From Heliopora coerulea (taxonomy: Eukaryota > Cnidaria > Anthozoa > Scleralcyonacea > Helioporidae), in the NCBI GenBank assembly GCA_030142905.1, contig JASJOG010000551.1:1-64000 (forward strand): DNA of 64,000 nucleotides. The letters are read 5' to 3'. Shown here one piece after another: positions 1-14,190 of the stretch; positions within the stretch are counted from its first letter, which is position 1, and each line of letters opens with the position of its first letter. The notes below the pieces were generated by a model that worked only from the letters and a program-made list of their open reading frames with translations, did no database searches and was not told the origin of the DNA. Position numbers and translations under genes: made by a program.

Positions 1-1885
1 TGTTGAGGGAGAATGTTTTGCAAATGGTGTGACATCGCAACTTGACATGGCCACGCGTTTATGTTTTCGCCTCAGCTTAGGTGTTATATTCCGATCAAAA
101 ATCTGGTTTGAAGGAGAGCCGTTCAATATAACCTACCAAAACGAAAATAGAAAAAAATTCAAACTAACATTACTTCGAAAAAAAAATTTCGTGTCATAGG
201 CACTTTAAAGAATTTAAATAAAACTTTCCATGTCAATGTGTTCTATGGCACTAAACGTCACCAGATCAAGAGTACCTTTGCTATGGCAACATTTCAGTTT
301 CCAGGTTTCAGGTTAACACAGTTTTGCATTCGCTACCACGAAGAAGAAAGATATGGTGTTTCTGACTTATCTTTGCATGAAAAATTCAGTCAAAACTATG
401 CATTCTAGCCAAATACAAAAAATAATTACAAGCGGACCTAAAACCACTACTTTTTTGTTTTACCAACAAGAGGAGCCTTGTAACTAAAACATTACAACGG
501 CAACACCTCTTATCATGAAGGGATGTTTAGTTTTAAGAACTCTTGCAACGTCCAAAGTATTAAGTGAATTTCTAAAACAGTCTCAAGGTATTTACTACTT
601 TCTTAAAGGTAAAATAATTCTGTTGTCATAGACACAAGTAAAATATATTTGAATATCTCCAGAACAAAGAGAGAGATGGGATGGCGGTGAAAACTATTCA
701 TTTTCACTCCACCACTTATGTGAAATAAATTATGTTGTTTTTTCCTATGTACTTTCAGGAGCTAGTTTTCCTATTTTCATAGCTAGAAAGCTTTAAATCT
801 CTTTACATTTCGAAATAATGATCTTACCAGAAAATATACAAAAACCGAAGTAATTGCATGTAACTGAAGGCCCAAAGGAGGGCATTCTAGGTAGGTTTTT
901 GCTTTAGTAAAGCATTTTGGTGGATGAAGGGGAGTTATCCTTATTTTTTATTCAATATGAAATTTTGTGACTTTGAATCTTTTATCCTTTTATTAAGTAG
1001 TAACCAATGCCGGTTCAATAGCAATCTAGTCCTTGAAATCCACAATGGGATTTTCAATCATTTTTATTGGAATGCTATTTTTTTCAGTTTAAGTCAATAA
1101 ATTTAGGAGTATGACGTATCTGTGTAAAGTTGCTTCTACATCAGACGTAAGCGATCAGTAATTTAATATAATGCGCTTATTCTGACCACGCGTGAAATCT
1201 TAAATAATTTCCTCGTGAACCTAAATTTCCATTACGAAGATTCGTCAAATTGCTGCGCTTCTCTTTCTTCGTCGGGTACGTCGAAGACAGCCGAAACGGT
1301 TCTGAGTACACAACATAATTAAAGAAATGGAAAACAAAGAGCATGCTGTATAGAAGTGCGTCGATCGGCCTTTTTATCGGGGATTGCTTCGTACTTTTTA
1401 TTCATAAGTTTATCGCCCACCTTTCAGTTTTGTGATTCGATCTTTCCTGTGGCTACAATCTTTGTTGACAGCTTTCGCACAAGCGTATCCATTTCCCATC
1501 CATACCCGACTTTGTTAGTTTATTCGGCCTAACACCAGAGAATTTTATTCGTCAAGGGAAGAAAACTTACCCTAAATTTCCCATTTGTGGACAGTTTTCT
1601 TTTTTTTTATCTTTAGTAAATAGAGGAGAATGTCGGTAGGAGTGCATATTTGTCAGAATTAACTATAAATGAAAAGTAAGGGTTCAAACACCTTTTCTCC
1701 ACGCATGTTTTTGACCTACATGGCTGTCCCGATGTCGGCTTCATTCAATCGTGAGACCTCATATAACGAGGTATCGTTCGAGTCCTTTTAGAGTTCAATG
1801 AACGGACCCGCTTTGCCGTTGGTGGTGGTTGCACGCTAAGTAGGCAAGCAAGGTACCGTTTTGCGGGAAAAATTTGTATGTCGAC
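1..1885. other. Non-coding stretch before the satellite
   Basis: I see no credible gene, RNA gene or mobile element here. The sequence is AT-rich with only short spurious frames. If the 75-bp exons to the right are real, this is probably intron of the same plus-strand gene. Confidence 0.4.
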
Positions 1886-2456
1886 GCATGTGAAAATATA
1901 TACAACTTTTGCTGTTCATCATTACCAGAAAGTATATACCTTTTGCTGTTTATTACCAGAATATAAACTATCATTAACGCCAACGTCAAACTCACTAACG
2001 TAAAAATACATTATTTTTTTCAATCGACATTCACTTGCGTAGTTAAGCAAACATTTGCATCGAAGCGCATTCTATAGTGCCAACAGACGACCACTAACAC
2101 CATTCTACTATACATTGGGCATAATGAAGTTTCAAATAGACAATATATTCCTCTCTCTTAAACTTTTCTTATCCCTAATGTATAGTAGAATGGTGTTAAT
2201 GATCGTCTATTGGGTTATAGAATGCCCTCCGAAAATAATGGTAGCGTATCTACGCTGGTGAACATCGACTGAATGAAATGAATGTATTTTTGTGCCAATG
2301 AGTTTAAGGTTGGCGTTGATGATAGTATATTTTTTGGCAATGACCGGCAAAAGGTGTAGTATGCCAGAAAACTTCATGTACATTGCACCACAGACGAACG
2401 CAAAACATGCATAGCACAGAAAATTTTGGCTGAATGTTCAATTCTGGATATTACAG

Positions 2457-5400
2457 GTGCAGTGGTGACGAACGCGCCTTCGAGGACCTCTACCAGGGAG
2501 AATGAAAGTGACATAAATTCTACAGTTCCAGGTATCTACATATAGACTAGTTTTGTATCGAACTTTACGTATTGTAACTGCTACACCTTTTGCTGTTCTT
2601 TACCAGAAAATATACTATCATTAACGCCAACCTTAAAGTTACGCCTTTTGCTGTTCATTACCAGAAAATATATTATCATTAACGCCATCTCAAACTCATT
2701 AACGTAAAAGTACATTCATTTTCTTTAGTCTACAATCACTAGTGTAGATAAGCAAACGTTTGCATAGAAGGGCATTCTATAGTGCCAACAGACGACCTCT
2801 AACACCATTCTACTATACATTGGGCATAATGAAGTTTCAATTAGGCAAGATGTTTTTCACTCTTAATTAAAATTTTATCATCCCTAATGTGTAGTAGAAT
2901 GATGTTAATGGTCGTCTATTGGCGCTATAGAATGCCCTTCGAAACAAATGGTAGCGTATCTATGCTAGTGATCATCGACTGAATGAAATGAATGTATTTC
3001 TGCGCTAATGAGTTTAAGATTGGCGTTGATGATAGTATATTTTTTGGCAATGACCGGCAAAAGGTGTAGTATGCCTGTCAACATCATGTACATTACGCCA
3101 CAGACGAACGCAAAACATGCATAGCACAGAAAATTTTGGCTGAATGTTCAATTCTGGATATTACAGGTGCAGTGGTGACGAACGCGCCTTCGAGGACCTC
3201 TACCAGGGAGAATGAAAGTGACATAAATTCTACAGTTCCAGGTATCTACATATAGACTAGTTTTGTATCGAACTTTACGTATTGTAACTGCTACACCTTT
3301 TGCTGTTCTTTACCAGAAAATATACTATCATTAACGCCAACCTTAAAGTTACGCCTTTTGCTGTTCATTACCAGAAAATATATTATCATTAACGCCATCT
3401 CAAACTCATTAACGTAAAAGTACATTCATTTTCTTTAGTCTACAATCACTAGTGTAGATAAGCAAACGTTTGCATAGAAGGGGCATTCTATAGTGCCAAC
3501 AGACGACCTCTAACACCATTCTACTATACATTGGGCATAATGAAGTTTCAATTAGGCAAGATGTTTTTCACTCTTAATTAAAATTTTATCATCCCTAATG
3601 TGTAGTAGAATGATGTTAATGGTCGTCTATTGGCGCTATAGAATGCCCTTCGAAACAAATGGTAGCGTATCTATGCTAGTGATCATCGACTGAATGAAAT
3701 GAATGTATTTCTGCGCTAATGAGTTTAAGATTGGCGTTGATGATAGTATATTTTTTGGCAATGACCGGCAAAAGGTGTAGTATGCCTGTCAACATCATGT
3801 ACATTACGCCACAGACGAACGCAAAACATGCATAGCACAGAAAATTTTGGCTGAATGTTCAATTCTGGATATTACAGGTGCAGTGGTGACGAACGCGCCT
3901 TCGAGGACCTCTACCAGGGAGAATGAAAGTGACATAAATTCTACAGTTCCAGGTATCTACATATAGACTAGTTTTGTATCGAACTTTACGTATTGTAACT
4001 GCTACACCTTTTGCTGTTCTTTACCAGAAAATATACTATCATTAACGCCAACCTTAAAGTTACGCCTTTTGCTGTTCATTACCAGAAAATATATTATCAT
4101 TAACGCCATCTCAAACTCATTAACGTAAAAGTACATTCATTTTCTTTAGTCTACAATCACTAGTGTAGATAAGCAAACGTTTGCATAGAAGGGCATTCTA
4201 TAGTGCCAACAGACGACCTCTAACACCATTCTACTATACATTGGGCATAATGAAGTTTCAATTAGGCAAGATGTTTTTCACTCTTAATTAAAATTTTATC
4301 ATCCCTAATGTGTAGTAGAATGATGTTAATGGTCGTCTATTGGCGCTATAGAATGCCCTTCGAAACAAATGGTAGCGTATCTATGCTAGTGATCATCGAC
4401 TGAATGAAATGAATGTATTTTTGCGCTAATGAGTTTAAGGTTGGCGTTGATGATAGTATATTTTTTGGCAATGACCGGCAAAAGGTGTAGTATGCCTGTC
4501 AACATCATGTACATTACGCCACAGACGAACGCAAAACATGCATAGCACAGAAAATTTTGGCTGAATGTTCAATTCTGGATATTACAGGTGCAGTGGTGAC
4601 GAACGCGCCTTCGAGGACCTCTACCAGGGAGAATGAAAGTGACATAAATTCTACAGTTCCAGGTATCTACATATAGACTAGTTTTGTATCGAACTTTACG
4701 TATTGTAACTGCTACACCTTTTGCTGTTCTTTACCAGAAAATATACTATCATTAACGCCAACCTTAAAGTTACGCCTTTTGCTGTTCATTACCAGAAAAT
4801 ATATTATCATTAACGCCATCTCAAACTCATTAACGTAAAAGTACATTCATTTTCTTTAGTCTACAATCACTAGTGTAGATAAGCAAACGTTTGCATAGAA
4901 GGGCATTCTATAGTGCCAACAGACGACCTCTAACACCATTCTACTATACATTGGGCATAATGAAGTTTCAATTAGGCAAGATGTTTTTCACTCTTAATTA
5001 AAATTTTATCATCCCTAATGTGTAGTAGAATGATGTTAATGGTCGTCTATTGGCGCTATAGAATGCCCTTCGAAACAAATGGTAGCGTATCTATGCTAGT
5101 GATCATCGACTGAATGAAATGAATGTATTTCTGCGCTAATGAGTTTAAGGTTGGCGTTGATGATAGTATATTTTTTGGCAATGACCGGCAAAAGGTGTAG
5201 TATGCCTGTCAACATCATGTACATTACGCCACAGACGAACGCAAAACATGCATAGCACAGAAAATTTTGGCTGAATGTTCAATTCTGGATATTACAGGTG
5301 CAGTGGTGACGAACGCGCCTTCGAGGACCTCTACCAGGGAGAATGAAAGTGACATAAATTCTACAGTTCCAGGTATCTACATATAGACTAGTTTCGTATC

Positions 5401-8400
5401 GAACTTTACGTATTGTAACTGCTACACCTTTTGCTGTTCTTTACCAGAAAATATACTATCATTAACGCCAACCTTAAAGTTACGCCTTTTGCTGTTCATT
5501 ACCAGAAAATATATTATCATTAACGCCATCTCAAACTCATTAACGTAAAAGTACATTCATTTTCTTTAGTCTACAATCACTAGTGTAGATAAGCAAACGT
5601 TTGCATAGAAGGGCATTCTATAGTGCCAACAGACGACCTCTAACACCATTCTACTATACATTGGGCATAATGAAGTTTCAATTAGGCAAGATGTTTTTCA
5701 CTCTTAATTAAAATTTTATCATCCCTAATGTGTAGTAGAATGATGTTAATGGTCGTCTATTGGCGCTATAGAATGCCCTTCGAAACAAATGGTAGCGTAT
5801 CTATGCTAGTGATCATCGACTGAATGAAATGAATGTATTTTTGCGCTAATGAGTTTAAGGTTGGCGTTGATGATAGTATATTCTTTGGCAATGACCGGCA
5901 AAAGGTGTAGTATGCCTGTCAACATCATGTACATTACGCCACAGACGAACGCAAAACATGCATAGCACAGAAAATTTTGGCTGAATGTTCAATTCTGGAT
6001 ATTACAGGTGCAGTGGTGACGAACGCGCCTTCGAGGACCTCTACCAGGGAGAATGAAAGTGACATAAATTCTACAGTTCCAGGTATCTACATATAGACTA
6101 GTTTTGTATCGAACTTTACGTATTGTAACTGCTACACCTTTTGCTGTTCTTTACCAGAAAATATACTATCATTAACGCCAACCTTAAAGTTACGCCTTTT
6201 GCTGTTCATTACCAGAAAATATATTATCATTAACGCCATCTCAAACTCATTAACGTAAAAGTACATTCATTTTCTTTAGTCTACAATCACTAGTGTAGAT
6301 AAGCAAACGTTTGCATAGAAGGGCATTCTATAGTGCCAACAGACGACCTCTAACACCATTCTACTATACATTGGGCATAATGAAGTTTCAATTAGGCAAG
6401 ATGTTTTTCACTCTTAATTAAAATTTTATCATCCCTAATGTGTAGTAGAATGATGTTAATGGTCGTCTATTGGCGCTATAGAATGCCCTTCGAAACAAAT
6501 GGTAGCGTATCTATGCTAGTGATCATCGACTGAATGAAATGAATGTATTTCTGCGCTAATGAGTTTAAGATTGGCGTTGATGATAGTATATTTTTTGGCA
6601 ATGACCGGCAAAAGGTGTAGTATGCCTGTCAACATCATGTACATTACGCCACAGACGAACGCAAAACATGCATAGCACAGAAAATTTTGGCTGAATGTTC
6701 AATTCTGGATATTACAGGTGCAGTGGTGACGAACGCGCCTTCGAGGACCTCTACCAGGGAGAATGAAAGTGACATAAATTCTACAGTTCCAGGTATCTAC
6801 ATATAGACTAGTTTTGTATCGAACTTTACGTATTGTAACTGCTACACCTTTTGCTGTTCTTTACCAGAAAATATACTATCATTAACGCCAACCTTAAAGT
6901 TACGCCTTTTGCTGTTCATTACCAGAAAATATATTATCATTAACGCCATCTCAAACTCATTAACGTAAAAGTACATTCATTTTCTTTAGTCTACAATCAC
7001 TAGTGTAGATAAGCAAACGTTTGCATAGAAGGGCATTCTATAGTGCCAACAGACGACCTCTAACACCATTCTACTATACATTGGGCATAATGAAGTTTCA
7101 ATTAGGCAAGATGTTTTTCACTCTTAATTAAAATTTTATCATCCCTAATGTGTAGTAGAATGATGTTAATGGTCGTCTATTGGCGCTATAGAATGCCCTT
7201 CGAAACAAATGGTAGCGTATCTATGCTAGTGATCATCGACTGAATGAAATGAATGTATTTCTGCGCTAATGAGTTTAAGATTGGCGTTGATGATAGTATA
7301 TTTTTTGGCAATGACCGGCAAAAGGTGTAGTATGCCTGTCAACATCATGTACATTACGCCACAGACGAACGCAAAACATGCATAGCACAGAAAATTTTGG
7401 CTGAATGTTCAATTCTGGATATTACAGGTGCAGTGGTGACGAACGCGCCTTCGAGGACCTCTACCAGGGAGAATGAAAGTGACATAAATTCTACAGTTCC
7501 AGGTATCTACATATAGACTAGTTTTGTATCGAACTTTACGTATTGTAACTGCTACACCTTTTGCTGTTCTTTACCAGAAAATATACTATCATTAACGCCA
7601 ACCTTAAAGTTACGCCTTTTGCTGTTCATTACCAGAAAATATATTATCATTAACGCCATCTCAAACTCATTAACGTAAAAGTACATTCATTTTCTTTAGT
7701 CTACAATCACTAGTGTAGATAAGCAAACGTTTGCATAGAAGGGCATTCTATAGTGCCAACAGACGACCTCTAACACCATTCTACTATACATTGGGCATAA
7801 TGAAGTTTCAATTAGGCAAGATGTTTTTCACTCTTAATTAAAATTTTATCATCCCTAATGTGTAGTAGAATGATGTTAATGGTCGTCTATTGGCGCTATA
7901 GAATGCCCTTCGAAACAAATGGTAGCGTATCTATGCTAGTGATCATCGACTGAATGAAATGAATGTATTTTTGCGCTAATGAGTTTAAGGTTGGCGTTGA
8001 TGATAGTATATTTTTTGGCAATGACCGGCAAAAGGTGTAGTATGCCTGTCAACATCATGTACATTACGCCACAGACGAACGCAAAACATGCATAGCACAG
8101 AAAATTTTGGCTGAATGTTCAATTCTGGATATTACAGGTGCAGTGGTGACGAACGCGCCTTCGAGGACCTCTACCAGGGAGAATGAAAGTGACATAAATT
8201 CTACAGTTCCAGGTATCTACATATAGACTAGTTTTGTATCAAACTTTACGTATTGTAACTGCTACACCTTTTGCTGTTCTTTACCAGAAAATATACTATC
8301 ATTAACGCCAACCTTAAAGTTACGCCTTTTGCTGTTCATTACCAGAAAATATATTATCATTAACGCCATCTCAAACTCATTAACGTAAAAGTACATTCAT

Positions 8401-11400
8401 TTTCTTTAGTCTACAATCACTAGTGTAGATAAGCAAACGTTTGCATAGAAGGGCATTCTATAGTGCCAACAGACGACCTCTAACACCATTCTACTATACA
8501 TTGGGCATAATGAAGTTTCAATTAGGCAAGATGTTTTTCACTCTTAATTAAAATTTTATCATCCCTAATGTGTAGTAGAATGATGTTAATGGTCGTCTAT
8601 TGGCGCTATAGAATGCCCTTCGAAACAAATGGTAGCGTATCTATGCTAGTGATCATCGACTGAATGAAATGAATGTATTTCTGCGCTAATGAGTTTAAGG
8701 TTGGCGTTGATGATAGTATATTTTTTGGCAATGACCGGCAAAAGGTGTAGTATGCCTGTCAACATCATGTACATTACGCCTCAGACGAACGCAAAACATG
8801 CATAGCACAGAAAATTTTGGCTGAATGTTCAATTCTGGATATTACAGGTGCAGTGGTGACGAACGCGCCTTCGAGGACCTCTACCAGGGAGAATGAAAGT
8901 GACATAAATTCTACAGTTCCAGGTATCTACATATAGACTAGTTTTGTATCGAACTTTACGTATTGTAACTGCTACACCTTTTGCTGTTCTTTACCAGAAA
9001 ATATACTATCATTAACGCCAACCTTAAAGTTACGCCTTTTGCTGTTCATTACCAGAAAATATATTATCATTAACGCCATCTCAAACTCATTAACGTAAAA
9101 GTACATTCATTTTCTTTAGTCTACAATCACTAGTGTAGATAAGCAAACGTTTGCATAGAAGGGCATTCTATAGTGCCAACAGACGACCTCTAACACCATT
9201 CTACTATACATTGGGCATAATGAAGTTTCAATTAGGCAAGATGTTTTTCACTCTTAATTAAAATTTTATCATCCCTAATGTGTAGTAGAATGATGTTAAT
9301 GGTCGTCTATTGGCGCTATAGAATGCCCTTCGAAACAAATGGTAGCGTATCTATGCTAGTGATCATCGACTGAATGAAATGAATGTATTTTTGCGCTAAT
9401 GAGTTTAAGGTTGGCGTTGATGATAGTATATTCTTTGGCAATGACCGGCAAAAGGTGTAGTATGCCTGTCAACATCATGTACATTACGCCACAGACGAAC
9501 GCAAAACATGCATAGCACAGAAAATTTTGGCTGAATGTTCAATTCTGGATATTACAGGTGCAGTGGTGACGAACGCGCCTTCGAGGACCTCTACCAGGGA
9601 GAATGAAAGTGACATAAATTCTACAGTTCCAGGTATCTACATATAGACTAGTTTTGTATCGAACTTTACGTATTGTAACTGCTACACCTTTTGCTGTTCT
9701 TTACCAGAAAATATACTATCATTAACGCCAACCTTAAAGTTACGCCTTTTGCTGTTCATTACCAGAAAATATATTATCATTAACGCCATCTCAAACTCAT
9801 TAACGTAAAAGTACATTCATTTTCTTTAGTCTACAATCACTAGTGTAGATAAGCAAACGTTTGCATAGAAGGGCATTCTATAGTGCCAACAGACGACCTC
9901 TAACACCATTCTACTATACATTGGGCATAATGAAGTTTCAATTAGGCAAGATGTTTTTCACTCTTAATTAAAATTTTATCATCCCTAATGTGTAGTAGAA
10001 TGATGTTAATGGTCGTCTATTGGCGCTATAGAATGCCCTTCGAAACAAATGGTAGCGTATCTATGCTAGTGATCATCGACTGAATGAAATGAATGTATTT
10101 CTGCGCTAATGAGTTTAAGATTGGCGTTGATGATAGTATATTTTTTGGCAATGACCGGCAAAAGGTGTAGTATGCCTGTCAACATCATGTACATTACGCC
10201 ACAGACGAACGCAAAACATGCATAGCACAGAAAATTTTGGCTGAATGTTCAATTCTGGATATTACAGGTGCAGTGGTGACGAACGCGCCTTCGAGGACCT
10301 CTACCAGGGAGAATGAAAGTGACATAAATTCTACAGTTCCAGGTATCTACATATAGACTAGTTTTGTATCGAACTTTACGTATTGTAACTGCTACACCTT
10401 TTGCTGTTCTTTACCAGAAAATATACTATCATTAACGCCAACCTTAAAGTTACGCCTTTTGCTGTTCATTACCAGAAAATATATTATCATTAACGCCATC
10501 TCAAACTCATTAACGTAAAAGTACATTCATTTTCTTTAGTCTACAATCACTAGTGTAGATAAGCAAACGTTTGCATAGAAGGGCATTCTATAGTGCCAAC
10601 AGACGACCTCTAACACCATTCTACTATACATTGGGCATAATGAAGTTTCAATTAGGCAAGATGTTTTTCACTCTTAATTAAAATTTTATCATCCCTAATG
10701 TGTAGTAGAATGATGTTAATGGTCGTCTATTGGCGCTATAGAATGCCCTTCGAAACAAATGGTAGCGTATCTATGCTAGTGATCATCGACTGAATGAAAT
10801 GAATGTATTTTTGCGCTAATGAGTTTAAGGTTGGCGTTGATGATAGTATATTCTTTGGCAATGACCGGCAAAAGGTGTAGTATGCCTGTCAACATCATGT
10901 ACATTACGCCACAGACGAACGCAAAACATGCATAGCACAGAAAATTTTGGCTGAATGTTCAATTCTGGATATTACAGGTGCAGTGGTGACGAACGCGCCT
11001 TCGAGGACCTCTACCAGGGAGAATGAAAGTGACATAAATTCTACAGTTCCAGGTATCTACATATAGACTAGTTTTGTATCGAACTTTACGTATTGTAACT
11101 GCTACACCTTTTGCTGTTCTTTACCAGAAAATATACTATCATTAACGCCAACCTTAAAGTTACGCCTTTTGCTGTTCATTACCAGAAAATATATTATCAT
11201 TAACGCCATCTCAAACTCATTAACGTAAAAGTACATTCATTTTCTTTAGTCTACAATCACTAGTGTAGATAAGCAAACGTTTGCATAGAAGGGCATTCTA
11301 TAGTGCCAACAGACGACCTCTAACACCATTCTACTATACATTGGGCATAATGAAGTTTCAATTAGGCAAGATGTTTTTCACTCTTAATTAAAATTTTATC

Positions 11401-13892
11401 ATCCCTAATGTGTAGTAGAATGATGTTAATGGTCGTCTATTGGCGCTATAGAATGCCCTTCGAAACAAATGGTAGCGTATCTATGCTAGTGATCATCGAC
11501 TGAATGAAATGAATGTATTTTTGCGCTAATGAGTTTAAGATTGGCGTTGATGATAGTATATTTTTTGGCAATGACCGGCAAAAGGTGTAGTATGCCTGTC
11601 AACATCATGTACATTACGCCACAGACGAACGCAAAACATGCATAGCACAGAAAATTTTGGCTGAATGTTCAATTCTGGATATTACAGGTGCAGTGGTGAC
11701 GAACGCGCCTTCGAGGACCTCTACCAGGGAGAATGAAAGTGACATAAATTCTACAGTTCCAGGTATCTACATATAGACTAGTTTCGTATCGAACTTTACG
11801 TATTGTAACTGCTACACCTTTTGCTGTTCTTTACCAGAAAATATACTATCATTAACGCCAACCTTAAAGTTACGCCTTTTGCTGTTCATTACCAGAAAAT
11901 ATATTATCATTAACGCCATCTCAAACTCATTAACGTAAAAGTACATTCATTTTCTTTAGTCTACAATCACTAGTGTAGATAAGCAAACGTTTGCATAGAA
12001 GGGCATTCTATAGTGCCAACAGACGACCTCTAACACCATTCTACTATACATTGGGCATAATGAAGTTTCAATTAGGCAAGATGTTTTTCACTCTTAATTA
12101 AAATTTTATCATCCCTAATGTGTAGTAGAATGATGTTAATGGTCGTCTATTGGCGCTATAGAATGCCCTTCGAAACAAATGGTAGCGTATCTATGCTAGT
12201 GATCATCGACTGAATGAAATGAATGTATTTCTGCGCTAATGAGTTTAAGATTGGCGTTGATGATAGTATATTTTTTGGCAATGACCGGCAAAAGGTGTAG
12301 TATGCCTGTCAACATCATGTACATTACGCCACAGACGAACGCAAAACATGCATAGCACAGAAAATTTTGGCTGAATGTTCAATTCTGGATATTACAGGTG
12401 CAGTGGTGACGAACGCGCCTTCGAGGACCTCTACCAGGGAGAATGAAAGTGACATAAATTCTACAGTTCCAGGTATCTACATATAGACTAGTTTTGTATC
12501 GAACTTTACGTATTGTAACTGCTACACCTTTTGCTGTTCTTTACCAGAAAATATACTATCATTAACGCCAACCTTAAAGTTACGCCTTTTGCTGTTCATT
12601 ACCAGAAAATATATTATCATTAACGCCATCTCAAACTCATTAACGTAAAAGTACATTCATTTTCTTTAGTCTACAATCACTAGTGTAGATAAGCAAACGT
12701 TTGCATAGAAGGGCATTCTATAGTGCCAACAGACGACCTCTAACACCATTCTACTATACATTGGGCATAATGAAGTTTCAATTAGGCAAGATGTTTTTCA
12801 CTCTTAATTAAAATTTTATCATCCCTAATGTGTAGTAGAATGATGTTAATGGTCGTCTATTGGCGCTATAGAATGCCCTTCGAAACAAATGGTAGCGTAT
12901 CTATGCTAGTGATCATCGACTGAATGAAATGAATGTATTTCTGCGCTAATGAGTTTAAGGTTGGCGTTGATGATAGTATATTTTTTGGCAATGACCGGCA
13001 AAAGGTGTAGTATGCCTGTCAACATCATGTACATTACGCCACAGACGAACGCAAAACATGCATAGCACAGAAAATTTTGGCTGAATGTTCAATTCTGGAT
13101 ATTACAGGTGCAGTGGTGACGAACGCGCCTTCGAGGACCTCTACCAGGGAGAATGAAAGTGACATAAATTCTACAGTTCCAGGTATCTACATATAGACTA
13201 GTTTTGTATCGAACTTTACGTATTGTAACTGCTACACCTTTTGCTGTTCTTTACCAGAAAATATACTATCATTAACGCCAACCTTAAAGTTACGCCTTTT
13301 GCTGTTCATTACCAGAAAATATATTATCATTAACGCCATCTCAAACTCATTAACGTAAAAGTACATTCATTTTCTTTAGTCTACAATCACTAGTGTAGAT
13401 AAGCAAACGTTTGCATAGAAGGGCATTCTATAGTGCCAACAGACGACCTCTAACACCATTCTACTATACATTGGGCATAATGAAGTTTCAATTAGGCAAG
13501 ATGTTTTTCACTCTTAATTAAAATTTTATCATCCCTAATGTGTAGTAGAATGATGTTAATGGTCGTCTATTGGCGCTATAGAATGCCCTTCGAAACAAAT
13601 GGTAGCGTATCTATGCTAGTGATCATCGACTGAATGAAATGAATGTATTTTTGCGCTAATGAGTTTAAGATTGGCGTTGATGATAGTATATTTTTTGGCA
13701 ATGACCGGCAAAAGGTGTAGTATGCCTGTCAACATCATGTACATTACGCCACAGACGAACGCAAAACATGCATAGCACAGAAAATTTTGGCTGAATGTTC
13801 AATTCTGGATATTACAGGTGCAGTGGTGACGAACGCGCCTTCGAGGACCTCTACCAGGGAGAATGAAAGTGACATAAATTCTACAGTTCCAG
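2457..13892 (+). CDS. Array of 17 identical 75-bp phase-1 exons, mucin-like stalk (predicted)
   Basis: Exon starts are 2457, 3167, 3878, 4588, 5298, 6008, 6718, 7428, 8138, 8848, 9558, 10268, 10978, 11688, 12398, 13108 and 13818, each 75 bp long. Each is preceded by GGATATTACAG and followed by GTATCTAC. Only one frame is open and it enters and leaves in phase 1, so any number can be joined without a shift. Each copy gives 25 residues, starting AVVTNAPSR after a junction Gly and ending INSTVP. Sequons N-E-S and N-S-T occur in each, with many Ser/Thr, so the joined product would be a 425-residue N- and perhaps O-glycosylated stalk with no hydrophobic segment. The last G joins the next exon at 16054 to make an Ala codon in the frame of a transmembrane helix. 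I saw no base difference among the 17 exon copies. Splicing is predicted, not shown; the acceptor tract is only moderately pyrimidine-rich. The alternative is satellite DNA with a chance open frame. Confidence 0.6.
2639..3069. mobile_element. Foldback (MITE-like) element inside a satellite unit, representative copy
   Basis: The left arm (about 2639-2826) and right arm (about 2880-3069) are imperfect reverse complements. For example CCTTTTGCTGTTCATTACC on the left answers GGCAATGACCGGCAAAAGG on the right. The centre is AT-rich. The same structure recurs in every unit. A diverged solitary relative of one arm at 53420-53640 shows that the family is dispersed, not only satellite. There is no coding capacity; the mobilising enzyme is unknown. 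Confidence 0.7.
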
Positions 13893-14190
13893 GTATCTAC
13901 ATATAGACTAGTTTTGTATCGAACTTTACGTATTGTAACTGCTACACCTTTTGCTGTTCTTTACCAGAAAATATACTATCATTAACGCCAACCTTAAAGT
14001 TACGCCTTTTGCTGTTCATTACCAGAAAATATATTATCATTAACGCCAACGTCAAACTCATTAACGTAAAAGTACATTCATTTATTCAATCGACATTCAC
14101 CAGCGTACATACCTTACCATTTGCATAGAAGGGCATTCTATCGCACCAACAGACGACCATTAACACCATTCTACTGAACATTGGGGAATA

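Larger units (their letters stand above)
1886..14190. repeat. Tandem satellite, 17 units of 710 bp
   Basis: A landmark (GGGCATTCTA and its variant) recurs at 2065, 2770, 3481, 4191 and then every 710 bp to 14131. Only the first interval (705 bp) and the second (711 bp, one extra G) differ. Internal units are almost identical; the outer edges, about 1886-2400 and 14040-14190, are clearly diverged, as expected for array ends. Each unit contains a foldback of two arms of about 190 bp that are roughly 80% complementary around an AT-rich centre, then about 280 bp of single-copy-like sequence holding a 75-bp exon-like block. The array is too long-period and too rich in structure to be CRISPR or simple-sequence DNA. 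Confidence 0.97.

Noticed and set aside
1795..2261. Open frames of 66-68 codons at the left edge of the array
   Set aside because: They lie within the foldback arms, on both strands, and have no family features.
1886..14190. CRISPR array
   Set aside because: The period is 710 bp with near-identical whole units and no variable spacers, in a eukaryotic genome.
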